From Oasisia sp. SBJ-2009 (taxonomy: Eukaryota; Annelida; Polychaeta; Sabellida; Siboglinidae): 64,000 nt of DNA. Shown here in pieces: positions 1 to 14,000 of the stretch (positions are counted from its first letter, which is position 1; the number at the start of each line of letters is the position of its first letter). The notes under the pieces are model-generated. The model had not been told where the DNA came from and did no database searches. It saw nothing but the letters and a program-made list of their open reading frames with translations. Where the stretch lies: positions 51,005,824 to 51,069,823 of the forward strand of contig OZ024854.1 in NCBI GenBank assembly GCA_964017155.1, given 5' to 3'. The position numbers and the translations under genes were made by a program.

Positions 1-1180
1 CGAGTTATTCGAATTTTAATGCAAGCAACATGCAGCATAATTCACAGATAGTTGCCATCTTAAAATTGTCTGCCCACAGCAGGGTGTAAAATATGAAGGC
101 GGTCTACCCAGTAAAGAGTTAAGAATGATCACTAAAATCATGCATTTTAATCCATTAATTTATGGTGATTGCCATGCATGCCAATGGCATGAACCATGGC
201 AATGCCAATGGCGGCTAGCACTTGACTTGTGTTAGCAATCTTGACAGATAAAATAATAAATGCCATCTTTCGCAAAGCACAAACTGTTTTGCCTTTTGGA
301 ACAAATGTGTACACGTGTTATGATAATTTCCATTTATACACCTTATCAGATATAAGTGCTTATCGAACTGTTGTGAAACCACAACGTATAGCAATATAAA
401 ATGCAAATCGCGTAAACAAAAACGACCTAAAATCGTTCATGCTAACTGCGCTACGTAAATCGCTATAGGTCTATGACAGTGTGGTATACTCAGTATTAAA
501 CCGGACAGTTAAGAATTAAAAAGCTATAACAGTATATTTATTACCTGATATTCCCAGTATTCATCAGTCGGAAACTACAAAGTTCTGTCATCTGTCGTTA
601 GAATATCATTAATGTGTCCTGTCCCTAATAAGGCCTGTAAGTAGGTCACGATACACGGCTGGATCTAACAGGGCGTGCAAGTGGGTCACGATACATGGCG
701 AGACTGCGCGATTGGAGCTGATTTGGGGACTGGTCACAATAATAATATTCGATGGATGACAGTTGTAATTTCCGACTGATGAATACTAGGAAAATCAGGA
801 CATAAATATCTTGTGTTATAACTTTCTTATCTAAAATGTCCGATTTAATATTGAGTTTATCACACTATCATAGACACATAGCGGTTTACGTAGTGCAGAT
901 AATAGACACTCCTCACAATTTTAGTTCGTATGTGTCTTTTACGGGATTTGCATTTTACATAGCTGTACGTTGTGGTTTCGATGAGCACTTATATCTGACA
1001 AGTTGTCTAAATGCACATAATCATAACACATGTACATACGTTTGCCCCAAACAGGTTGTTTTCCCGCGAAAAATGGCACTTTTCATTATTAGTCAAGATC
1101 GCCGAACACAAGTACCAGCCGGCGATGCCATAGCAACCATCATAATAATCAATTAAAATTCATGATTTCCGTGAGCATTG
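1..1180. repeat. Large imperfect foldback (inverted repeat), arms about 0.5 kb
   Basis: The left arm (about 1-590) pairs with the right arm (about 750-1180) in inverse orientation. Examples: CAGTATTCATCAGTCGGAAA (about 557-576) is matched inversely by TTTCCGACTGATGAATACT (about 769-787). CTACGTAAATCGCTATAGG near 451 matches inversely the stretch near 880-895. The reading frame over 215-406 (minus) and the one over 950-1110 (plus) encode related peptides (KHLYLIRC versus EHLYLTSC), as two arms of one repeat would. The roughly 150-bp centre holds a duplicated GGTCACGATACA motif. I see no gene in it. A foldback or long-TIR non-autonomous DNA element is the simplest reading; arm similarity is moderate, so it is not recent. 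Confidence 0.7.
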
Positions 1181-1640
1181 TCACCGGCAAAGTGTTCCAC
1201 TGCTTCTGCTTGTAATAATCCTTCGGTCAGTGTAACTGAAATAGTTAGAGACTGGAACAGTTCGATTATTACAACCAAAAACAAAACGAAATCCTATACA
1301 TTAACATGGAGAATATGGACTTCCTGTCCCCAATTGTCCCAGCCTCGTTTTCGCGCAAGACTTGCACGCCTTATTGGGGTCTGGACATAAGAATAATTTT
1401 CTCCGATGCCATGGCAACCACCAAAATGATCGATTAAAATTCATGATTTCCGTGATCATTGTTACCGGCAAAGTGTTCCCATTGATTCTGCTTGTAATTA
1501 TCCATCGGTCAATATAACTAAAACACTAAAACACACCAAAAACAAAACGAAGTCGCATATGTTAACATGGAGAATATGGACTTCCTGCCCCCAAGTGTCC
1601 CCAACCTCGTTTTCGAGCGCGATATTTACATGGCCTATCA
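1156..1640. repeat. Two-unit tandem repeat, about 280-bp unit
   Basis: The block beginning AAAATTCATGATTTCCGTGA occurs at about 1155 and again at about 1436. Each is followed by a related stretch containing ACCGGCAAAGTGTTCC, then a TTAACATGGAGAATATGGAC segment and CCTCGTTTTCG. The second unit is shorter inside. The first unit begins inside the right arm of the preceding foldback, so this is probably an internal repeat of the same element. Confidence 0.6.
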
Positions 1641-1734
1641 GCTCCAGTCACGCGGAGTCTCGCCATGTATCGCGACACACTAACAGGCCCTATTGATCTA
1701 TTGTTACCTTCTGAACTCCTGTCAAAGAGAATTA

Positions 1735-2260
1735 ATGATGTTGCAAACAATGTCGCAAAGGATAGGTGCACGTGTTGCCGACGATAAATACGCAGATATA
1801 TAAATAAGTGAGGTATGTCGATGGTAATATTATGCTTTTGATAACATATAAATGCTAACGTGTGCCAAAGGGTATACATAGTTCCTTTGAAAATGTTGTT
1901 TGTGCCAATCTTATTGTTAAAAGAAAGTTACTTGCCTGACGACAATCAGTGACAGTGTTTATATACTGCTTAACCCATGACATAGCCACGACACTGCGAC
2001 TGACTGGGCGACTGGCACAGCAAGTGTAAGATGTGCGATGGGTGCAGTCAGGGGAACAATCTAACTAAGATATTTGATAGTCTGTATAAGAGTTACAACA
2101 ACGTCTGCTAACTTTGTTATGCATTCCAATATACTCGATATGTTATCATGTAAACACTTTGTTTCCATAACATAATAAAAATTATATCAGAAGTGGTTGT
2201 GTTGCAAGAAAAGAAAATGTGTAGGTTAAATATTTGCTGAATAACATTACACTCCATACA
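1735..2260 (+). repeat. Dispersed repeat, copy 1 of 3
   Basis: The stretch around GCAAACAATGTCGCAAA, ACACGCAGATAT-like and GCCAATCTTATTGTTAAAA recurs at 40438-40960 and 53403-53930 with the same order and spacing but many substitutions. No protein is recognisable in any frame. It is an interspersed repeat of unknown class; the copy here is independent of the 12-13 kb duplication that links the other two. Confidence 0.6.
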
Positions 2261-2279
2261 CATACATTAGTATTATTGC

Positions 2280-2600
2280 TGGTTCGATATTCAATATATC
2301 GAAGTATCGCGATACTTGCGAAAGTTCGATACCGATATTTAGAATGTTAGTGGTATCGCGTTACTTCGATATTTTTTGCATAGAACGCCCACTGTGACTG
2401 TTCGATTCCCTCGATACCTACGATACCTTCGATATTTCGATACCTTCGATACCTTCGATACCTTCGATAACTTCGATAACTTCGATACCTTCGATACCTT
2501 CGACATCGAGCGACGAGTCCATTCGACGACGTCGACGAGAAGGCGCAACATCGTTGTCGATGACGTCGTTGTTTATGGGAGCTAACACTACAGCGCTTCG
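2280..2600. repeat. TTCGATACC 9-bp repeat and related TATCGATA-rich sequence
   Basis: About ten imperfect tandem copies of a TTCGATACC-type unit lie at 2408-2503, preceded by scattered TATCG/CGATA words from 2285. Open frames here are simply repeat-encoded. Similar GGTATCGA words recur at 15.3-15.5 kb. Confidence 0.8.
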
Positions 2601-3875
2601 CTGCATAACTGGACTTAGGCGAGGTTGTTTAAAAACTAATATAACATCAAATGTGAATTGTTTTCTAAAACTTTATTGTAGAGTTAGTCTGTATAATAAC
2701 TGTTTTCTGTGCGCGACCTTAGCCTAGGTGAGACTTCATTTAGCCTCGGTTATCCAAACCAAGGTTCGTGTTTCTGTCGTTTGGTGGCACTACCGTAGCA
2801 TCTGTTTCCCTATTATACCTACGGCTACGCGTACAAAAGCACACATCCTATGATATTTTTTATAGAGTGTTTATTCATTTATGAAACTAGTTTAATAATA
2901 ATATTATAAATATCAATAATTATTCGAGCGCGATGCGCAAGCTTTGTTTATCCGGGTTCCGTCTGGTGGCGCTGGTTTGCTGTTTGGTGGCGCCACCGTT
3001 TGCTGTATATACATACGACTCTCTCAACCAAGACGAACGACATGTCACAACGTCAACGTTCATCGCCAATTTGGTCGTTTTTTAACAAAGAGTGTCTGCT
3101 ATGCCAAAAGCACCCCAAAGATAGCGAGGGAAATACATCGAATTTGCCGAAACATGTCACTGTCCATCATTCAAGAAACTATCAAAACGTGATGATCAAC
3201 TTTCATCGAAGGACACGTCGAGAACGTCGTGGACAACGTCGCAATGACTCGAGAACGTGTTCTATCGAAATGTTCGACAATGAGCACGCAGTGGACATCT
3301 AGTTACAGTTGAAGCGAATCGCCATCAGTTGTCGAATCTACTACTGCGGCCACAGCGTCAAGAAGTGACATTCACGATGTGACTGATAGACGATGACGAT
3401 ACGCTTACTGCATCTACTGTCATTGGCACTGGCCAAACATGTTCACCACTGGCAGAGGCAGACGTAGAGGTAGAGGAAGAAACCGACCTGTTCTTGAAAA
3501 CAGTTGCAAAAACATTATGAGGCTTGTTATGTGTACTTGATAACGTGGTAATATAGATTTTTGATTCACAAATATTGGTGAGAACTGGGAAGTACAATTT
3601 TATTTTTAATTAATATTTGATTCTATTATTAATTAGTATTATTTTATTGTAATCGTCTATATACAACTATCTTTACAAAACAAGTAATAAATAAAAACAG
3701 TTATAACAGAGAGTGTTCAACTGTGCTGGCACTATTATAAATGACAGGTGTGCTTAATAATAACATTATTTGTATGTTCTATTTCAGCTGTACTTGTTGA
3801 TGGCAAATTTAGGAGACACGTTGATTTTAAATTAATCTGCTATATAGTGTATTTGCAAATAGCTGGGGTGAAGTA
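2601..3875. other. No recognisable gene; AT-rich non-coding
   Basis: No open frame here has family features. Near 2752 the word TAGCCTCGGTTATCC resembles the terminus of the transposon at 62730. Two GGTGGCGC-type words lie near 2968-2995. Nothing else is supportable. Confidence 0.5.
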
Positions 3876-3877
3876 TT

Positions 3878-4600
3878 ATAATAATAATCGTCACATTTAT
3901 ATAGCGCTGTTCCAACGTTCGTTCCTCACAGCGCTGTACAGAATGTTCTTGTAAAAAAGATAAGTCTTTAATTTTACTTTAAATGTAGCAGTGGTCATAG
4001 ATGACAATGTCAGATGCTGCGGTAGTGCATTCCATAAACTTGGGTCTGCCACGCTGAAAGCTCTGTCATCCCAGTGACGCCTTGTGCGTGGCACACACAA
4101 TAAACTATGGTCGCTAGAGCGCAGCGACCTAACCGGCTGGCGTCGGCTTACACATTGTTCAATGTAGGCAGGCGCTTGGCCATTCAGTGCTCGGTGAGTG
4201 AGTAGCAGGATCTTGAACTCAACTCGCACCACTATCGGCAGCCAGTGCAACTTCTTTATCAATGGTGTAGCAATGCTATATCTCATAGCGCCGTCGATCA
4301 AGCGGGCTGTCCAGTTCTATATTTTCTGAAGCCGTTGCAGTTGCTTCAGAGGCAGTCGATAGAGCAGTGCATTGCCAATATCCAGTCTGCTTGTGACAAA
4401 TGCATTAACAACTTGCTCTGTCGCTGCTGCTGTCAGATACCGTCTGATCCTCGAGATGTTGCGGAGGTGGAATATGGCTGACCTGCATACAGCAGTCACG
4501 TGGGACTCCATCGTCATCTCAGCATCAAATGCACGCAGAGATTACGAACACAGTCCGTCACCCCAGAGCCTTAGATACATAGAGTTTGGCCAATTGAAAA
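3878..4600 (-). pseudogene. LINE (CR1-type non-LTR) reverse transcriptase, C-terminal remnant
   Basis: Read on the minus strand, 4590-4317 gives a broken VRNL...MTMESHVTAVCRSAIFHLRNI stretch and RLDIGNALLYRLP. A frameshift near 4310 then leads into LHWLPIVVRVEFKILLLTHR...ALNGQAPAYI and DDRAFSVADPSLWNALPQHL. This is the order seen downstream of the catalytic region in CR1-class retrotransposons: thumb region, then the C-terminal LHWLPI and LWNxLP motifs. The element ends in ATT-rich sequence near 3880, as LINE tails do. The 5' part (endonuclease, catalytic RT) is absent and at least two frameshifts are present, so it is dead. Confidence 0.85.
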
Positions 4601-4650
4601 CCTTGACACCATTTTCGGTCTCGGCACCTGATAACCACATAACGTATTAA

Positions 4651-6800
4651 AAATGTTATGCCTTGACCTTCACCTTGTTGTTCTGCTTGGATTGGAGATG
4701 CTTTATGTGTAATAAGTGCACACATGGATATGATGTGATATTGGACGGTTGGGCTTCATGTTGAGAAACATTCGTAGGAAGTTTAGGGAAGTTTAATTAT
4801 AACAGAAAGGATGGACTAGCAATGCTTAGTTAACGTCAGAGCAGCCCCCAGGCTAGGAATAGGATGGTGGTACGTTCGTTCTCCGACCGTGATTAACGTG
4901 AACATGATGGAAATCGAGAGTGATATGACTAAAACTGTCTATGAACTTATCTTCCATTGTTATTTTAGCACTTTACCATTCCAACCACGACGAAATGTAG
5001 TGCAGATGTAGCGGATCTTTGATATGATGCCGTCTAATTGCCGATTATTGTACGTACTGTCATGGAGTGAGGAGGCTGTATAGCCTGTGTGTTTGGCCGG
5101 ATGCTGCCATGTCCATTTTCGTGCCTCGTATTAGTTTCAGCGTCATTATGATTAAATACATCTCTTATTATATATATCGAACACTGTTGGGAAAAGGACG
5201 TCTACAAATTCGCAGGAAAATTATTTGTAACAAACTAAGATGAACAAAGCAACCAGATATTTAAGAAACGCAAACGCAATGCACATAATTTCAGTGCGCC
5301 ATAAACCGTGACGGTGTTGTAAACAACCGTGACATTTCTATTCGTCAAACGAAATTGCAAGCAGCTTTTCACACCACTTATTACCGGAATATTGTCGAAT
5401 AGTCTGCGTGATTATATATTTTACACATATGTATTGCAATAATTTAGGTGGAGGGCTGGAAGTTTAGCCGAATGTTATTTTTGCAATAGGGAGGGGGGTA
5501 GATGGACGTCTAAGAAGAGCTTCAAGGTATCAAGGCCCCCCTGCAACCGAAGTCTATTTTAAGGATATTTCGTTTGTAGTTTAAAATGGTGGAGAGTCAT
5601 TATATCATTATAAGGTTTACACTGACAGTTTGTTAATGGGATGATGTGTTTGTGCTCTAATCAGCAGCTATCGCAGGAACAGTTAACAGTAGTAAAGCTG
5701 GACCCTCAATATAAGTCATTATACAGAGACTTTTCCTTCTCACCTCACTGACATTAATGTAAATTAACATATCTGCGAAGCGTCTGCTTGACAAGGAAAA
5801 CTTGCAATGTTCACATATTTTCTAACATTACATTTCAAGTACGTCACATTAATGTGGTATTTTATAAGTAAACCTGGATAAAAAAAAATGAAAATAAAAG
5901 AGAAATAACTTCTCTTTTTATCTATATTTTGAGAACCATTAACATATCACCATGAGAATATAATAACATTCAGTTCACTTTAAATAAATGCATTTATTGT
6001 ACACTCAACAGAACTTGCAAATATAGATACATACACACATATATGAAAATAGGAATCATATATTAAACAGCATTTTAATACATATCATGGACATTTGTAA
6101 AAGTTGTGTATACATGTTATACACTCCCCTATGTGATGATCAGGTGTCTATAAATAAATACAATAAATACTGTGGAACAAATCTATCTACAAGTTTCATA
6201 AATAATGTTTCCGTGTCAAACCCATAACTGGCAAACACATGTAAAAATATGCTACAATTACTAGACATTTACAAGTAAATAATTTCTTTTAGAGGCACAT
6301 TCATCAATATAAGTTGTCTTGTTATAATCAAACTGACTGACGGTCAATATTTCTGTGTATCCCAAATTGTAATATATGTAGTACGGAATGAATGGTACTA
6401 TTTGAATGAATGAAGCAAAATGTATTCAACATCATTGTAATAGTATTACTTAGTAAAACATTGTTGTAAAGATAGTACAGTATAATACAATTTCATGGTT
6501 TGTGAGTTGCTTCTTCTATTGAATGGACATAACAGACGTCATGTTACTTATCAAAAGGAAACACTTAGGCTACATAGTAACCGTAATAACCTTTATAAGA
6601 TTTCAAAGTAACAGTAATTAGTTATTAACATAGCAATAATTATTCACAATTACGAAGAAAGTAACAACGGCGTGAGTCTTCTTAAATTGCTGCAAATTAA
6701 GTATTTGTGTAATGTCACGATGTTATGTCTAACATAACGATTTCGATTAATTTGCTAAACACACTACCTAATGTAATTGAATGACAGTGGTTCTTGGAGG
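4651..6800. other. AT-rich stretch without recognisable genes
   Basis: No open frame longer than 60 codons and no motif I recognise. A 42-bp segment at 5292-5333 (cagtgcgcc...ccgtgac) is repeated in the same orientation at 9854-9895, so the two copies bracket the P-element-like gene. The 5.9-6.8 kb part is very AT-rich and could be the 3' untranslated part of that gene, but nothing proves it. Confidence 0.4.
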
Positions 6801-6806
6801 AAGTTG

Positions 6807-9363
<2,557 letters not shown>

Positions 9364-10102
9364 CTGAAATTAAATAAACAATCGCGACTATTTCAAATTA
9401 TGCCGTGAAAGTACTTTATACGTTTACACATGTATTGTTTACAGACTGTCTGAGTTGGTCTTACATTTAGTAGACGCTTGAATAACTGCTGAATATATAA
9501 AAGGAATTGTTGATTTAGTATAGACATGTAGTTAAATTAGCCAATTCTCCTTTAACAGACTGTATGATAAAACTTTACTAAAACTCGCAACATAACAGTA
9601 GACATATATTCCTGTACCTCCTCTATGCCTTTGCCACATAATCAAAACCATGTCAAAGAGCCAAGTAGAAACATTTGATTTTATTCTACCAACCCCATTC
9701 ATAATCACGACACCTAGTAATGCATAGTCAACCAACACATAAATCAATCAATATGTCTATTGTACAGTCACAGCGAGCAAATCAATGAACGTCTATAAAC
9801 ATGTAACAAAGTTAAAAACGAGGCAAACCTGTTTTTGAGAAGTATAAATACTTCACTGCGCCATAATCCGTGATGGTGATATACACAACCGTGACGGGGC
9901 TAGTGTCTTTTCTTGATAATACAATTTTGGGTATTTGATCTTGTTATTGTTGTAAAATTATAGGTACTTCACTCTAAGTCTAACCAGTTTCAAAGTATAA
10001 CTTGTTGATATAATTACATGAACAACATGCATTTAGGCATCGTGTGGAAACATGTGCCTTGTTTGTTTACACGAGACATTTCGAATGACAGTGTAGTAGA
10101 TC
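9364..10102. other. Unassigned sequence upstream of the P-element-like gene
   Basis: The missing first THAP exon should lie here on the minus strand, but I found no Cys-x(2-4)-Cys start. The direct repeat shared with 5292-5333 is at 9854-9895. Nothing else is recognised. Confidence 0.4.
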
Positions 10103-10498
10103 CTACGGCTACGGCTACGGCTACGGCTACGGCTACGGCTACGGCTACGGCTACGGCTACGGCTACGGCTACGGCTACGGCTACGGCTACGGCTACGGCT
10201 ACGGCTACGGCTACGGCTACGGCTACGGCTACGGCTACGGCTACGGCTACGGCTACGGCTACGGCTACGGCTACGGCTACGGCTACGGCTACGGCTACGG
10301 CTACGGCTACGGCTACGGCTACGGCTACGGCTACGGCTACGGCTACGGCTACGGCTACGGCTACGGCTACGGCTACGGCTACGGCTACGGCTACGGCTAC
10401 GGCTACGGCTACGGCTACGGCTACGGCTACGGCTACGGCTACGGCTACGGCTACGGCTACGGCTACGGCTACGGCTACGGCTACGGCTACGGCTACGG
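10103..10498. repeat. Perfect hexamer array (CTACGG) x 66
   Basis: 396 bases of uninterrupted CTACGG units, i.e. 66 copies without a visible substitution. It reads as open in several frames (Thr-Ala, Ala-Val or Arg-Ser dipeptides), but that follows from the period and is not evidence of coding. It is GC-rich and has a CpG in each unit, unlike its AT-rich surroundings. Confidence 0.97.
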
Positions 10499-10639
10499 AA
10501 TCCATATAACTTCAATTTGTTGCTGTTATTGGAGCATCCCCAAGCAGAACAACAAGGTATTATATGCTATACTGCTTGAAAACGCGCCAAATGAGACCGA
10601 TAATGGCGTCCACATCCACCGACCAATCAAAAATTGGTA

Positions 10640-10900
10640 CGTCATTGGCCAAACTCTATCTATCTAAGGCTCTGCGTCACCGTAAACACACATTCACCAA
10701 CATGTAATGCTTGCAGCGTGATTTTCTTCAGCTTTTGAGCTGAACCGAATACGATTACTTCTGTTTTAGAATCATTCAACTTCAAGGAGTTTGTCTTCAT
10801 CCATATCCTGATTTCTGTCACACATTGTTCAATGCTCTCAACAGCCGCGTCAGTGGCCTCCTGGTGGGGTTTCACTGTGATTAAATGTAAATTTGCGTGT
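10640..10900 (-). pseudogene. LINE (CR1-type) RT fragment, post-catalytic palm
   Basis: Minus-strand peptide with IRIWMKTNSLKLNDSKTEVI followed by VFGSAQKLKK and LHVGECVF. This is the NxLKLNxxKTEVIxFG motif that follows the catalytic Asp-Asp box in CR1-class retrotransposon RTs. Only about 70 codons remain. It is from the same broad family as the piece at 3.9-4.6 kb, covering the part just N-terminal to it. An AGAGCCTTAGATA-type word at its end is found in opposite orientation beside the 4.5 kb piece. Confidence 0.8.
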
Positions 10901-11058
10901 CTTCAGCATAAAAGTGCGACATCAAGTTGTTGTTCCGAATTATTTTTATTAATTTAAAATAATTCAGTGCAATTAATAAATGTTTCACTTTTTAATTTGT
11001 TAATATTATATTAGAATTACTTCTTAGTTTTACAGCAGTAATCAACTATAATTTGTAT

Positions 11059-14000
11059 TAGTCCACGAGCCAGGCCATCGACGGGTATCATCTGGGGGGG
11101 CAAATTTCTGTTGCTATTTCCTGTTTCCTATATATGTCCACATTATTTATTGGTATGATAACCTTTGCAGAGAAGTAGCTTAATAGTAGTTATGATGCAT
11201 TCACTATTTTGACTTATGTAAATGCCATACGCAAAAAAGGTCAGTCTCCGAAGTTATAAATGTCAAAATGTTGTGTCATTACTCATGATTTAAGTGCCAT
11301 TTTCAGTTACAGAGAAGCCCAGCAGATACAGCACCATTCGTATAGATAAAATGATATTTATTGATATTTATATTGTTTATTTTTATATTATTTATAATTT
11401 TATTATATATATATTTGTAATTATTTTATTATATTATTTATTTTTATTATTATTATTTTATATATATTTTATTATATTATATATTTATTATAGTGATATT
11501 TATATTTATATTCATATGATATTGATAGAAATCTATTCTATCAACGGTTGTCACCTGTTTCATACACACAGGTTGAGGAAATTGACACCGCACTGTGCCT
11601 CCAAAAGCTGGAGCGATCCCAGACGGGCGTGGCATTACCAAGCAACATCTACCAGGGAGTCTTCACCACTCTAGCCTGGGACAACATAGACCGCTTGGAG
11701 GAGACAACTAGTGGAGAGCGCACATCGCATCGAGTCAACGGCATTGCTGTGCAGCCAAGAATCATCGGACCAATGCCACAAGGTGAAGCCAAGACAATAA
11801 CAAAGTCCAAGAAGAGGAGCAGACCAAACCATCAGCAGTTGGACAGGATTCAGCATTCTCATCCGCAATGACACGCATGTGGTGCAGGACACTGTGAGCT
11901 ACCTGCCTACTATTAATGCCCCAGCGACCGAGATGTCGACCGTTAATGAAGTCCTGACCCAAACTGTAAACATCATGGATACCCTGGAACTGATGGAGAT
12001 TGTCTGCGTCTTCGACCAAGCCCTCTACGCCAAGGCTGCATAAATCACTTGGAAGCATGAGAAGTTCAAGAACTTAATATTGAGAATGGGGGCATTCCAT
12101 ACCATTTGCAACCTTCTATCAACTATCGGGAAGAGGTTTCAAGATGCTGACCTGAGGGACGTGTGTGTGGAGTCTGGCGTGATGGAAGGGCGCAAGTACA
12201 ACCATGCTGTCAGACTCCACAAGATCGTGTATGAGGCGATGATGAGGCTCGCTTGGAAGGGGTTTCTGCCTTGGATCCAAGCCAACCAAGGAGTAGAGGC
12301 TCGCCATCTGGAAGAAGCCATCAGGAGCATCTCCACTTTCCATGACGAGGTGTCCCAGGCCTCCTTCACATAGCTCATGGATGATATATCTCTCACTCGC
12401 ATCCTTCAGCTGTTCCAAGAGTACCTTGACTCCCTCAGAAATGGCCACCCTTTGGCAGCTTTCTGGGTGTCTTACATAAACATGGCTGAGATCATGATTG
12501 GCTGCTCCACCTCGCATCAATCCGCGCCATGATCCCATGGTGCTTTGCATATGACAAGCTGAATTATGCACGCTTCCTCCCATACTACTATGCCACAATG
12601 TCACGTCTGTTCATTGATCACCCAGAAGTGCACCAACAGTTCATGCAGGGTGGCTTCAGCGTCCAGTTTGGCAGCCAGAGTCCCTTCGGCAGGATCCCGG
12701 TGGATCAAACTATTGAGGAAATTGTCAATCGAGATACTCAGAAAGCAGGAGGCACAAAAGGCTTCAGCCTGAAACGGGCTGGTGTGGAGAGGTACTACCT
12801 AATGTCTGAGTACCGCAGCATGTACCTCAAACAGCTCAGAAGGATGGTGGGACGCGGGATGTCTCACCTTAGCCACCCAGACCTGCTGATTCCTAGAATT
12901 ACCAGGGATGAAGCAGATGTACAGTCTATTGAGAAGCTTCTTGAAGATGACTGGACGAATCCTTTTGACCAAAATGAAACTGAGTTTGTCAGCATTTCGA
13001 CAGGTACTTTGTCTCCTCCAGATGTAGCAAGGGACCTTCTTGATGCCCACAAAATTGGCACGGAAGCATACGAGGCATTCAGGCGGCACCGGCTTGAAGA
13101 CGAAACACCAAAGACCCAGTTCCATGACAAATTGACTAAGAAGAGGCTGAAGACATTTTCAGATATCCGAAAGAAGCCGTCGACAAAAAACCCAAACAAG
13201 GTCATTCTGCAGGCTGACAGGAAGCTCTTCGCCCACATGGTCCTGGTGGCAGAGAGCAGCCATATCCAGATGAGTGATGTCCTTTCCCAACCACTAGGGC
13301 CATGGAGACGGGACGCTGAGAAAGACAAACAAAGCTGCTCTGGCCAGGGAGCTAGAGAAGCAGGTCTTACCAGCAGAGAATATCTCTATGCTGTCTGCTA
13401 CAATCATTGATGGGACGAGTCTGGTTCGGAAGATGAAGGGCAATGATTAGACATTCTCTCAACTTGCAGAATCAGCACTGATTCAAATCCTACATGAAGG
13501 AGCCAGGAGCGAGAGAATCGATGTCGTCTTTGATGTATATCGGGAGGACTCGATAAAAAACGCAGAGAGAGTGAACAAGGGGTGCACCATAGGAATACAG
13601 TTTCGAAACATTGCACCAGGTCACCGAATACAGCAATGGAGAACGTTTCTCAGCAGCTCGGCTAACAAGGCCAACCTCATAAGGTTCCTGGTGGCCGAGT
13701 GGAAGACACCCAAGCTGAGGGACAAACTGAATGACAAGAAACTCTATGTTGCCAGTGAGGAAAGCTGCTTGTGCATCACCAATTAAGAACCAGTGGTTGC
13801 AGGCCTGCAGTCGAACCAAGAAGAGGCTGACACAAGAATAATTTTGCATGCAGCTCATGCTGCAGAGAATGGCTACAGTGCTGTAGTAATAACAGCTGAT
13901 GACACCGATGTGTTGGTGCTATGCCTGGCATTCTCCGCTGATATTTCCTGTCCCTTGTTCCAGAAATGCGGAACAAAGAACAGGGTTAGGTATCTTGACA

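Noticed and set aside
10014..10515. Three 160-residue frames
   Set aside because: Produced by the perfect CTACGG array (Ala-Val, Thr-Ala, Arg-Ser); no start context or flanking coding sequence.
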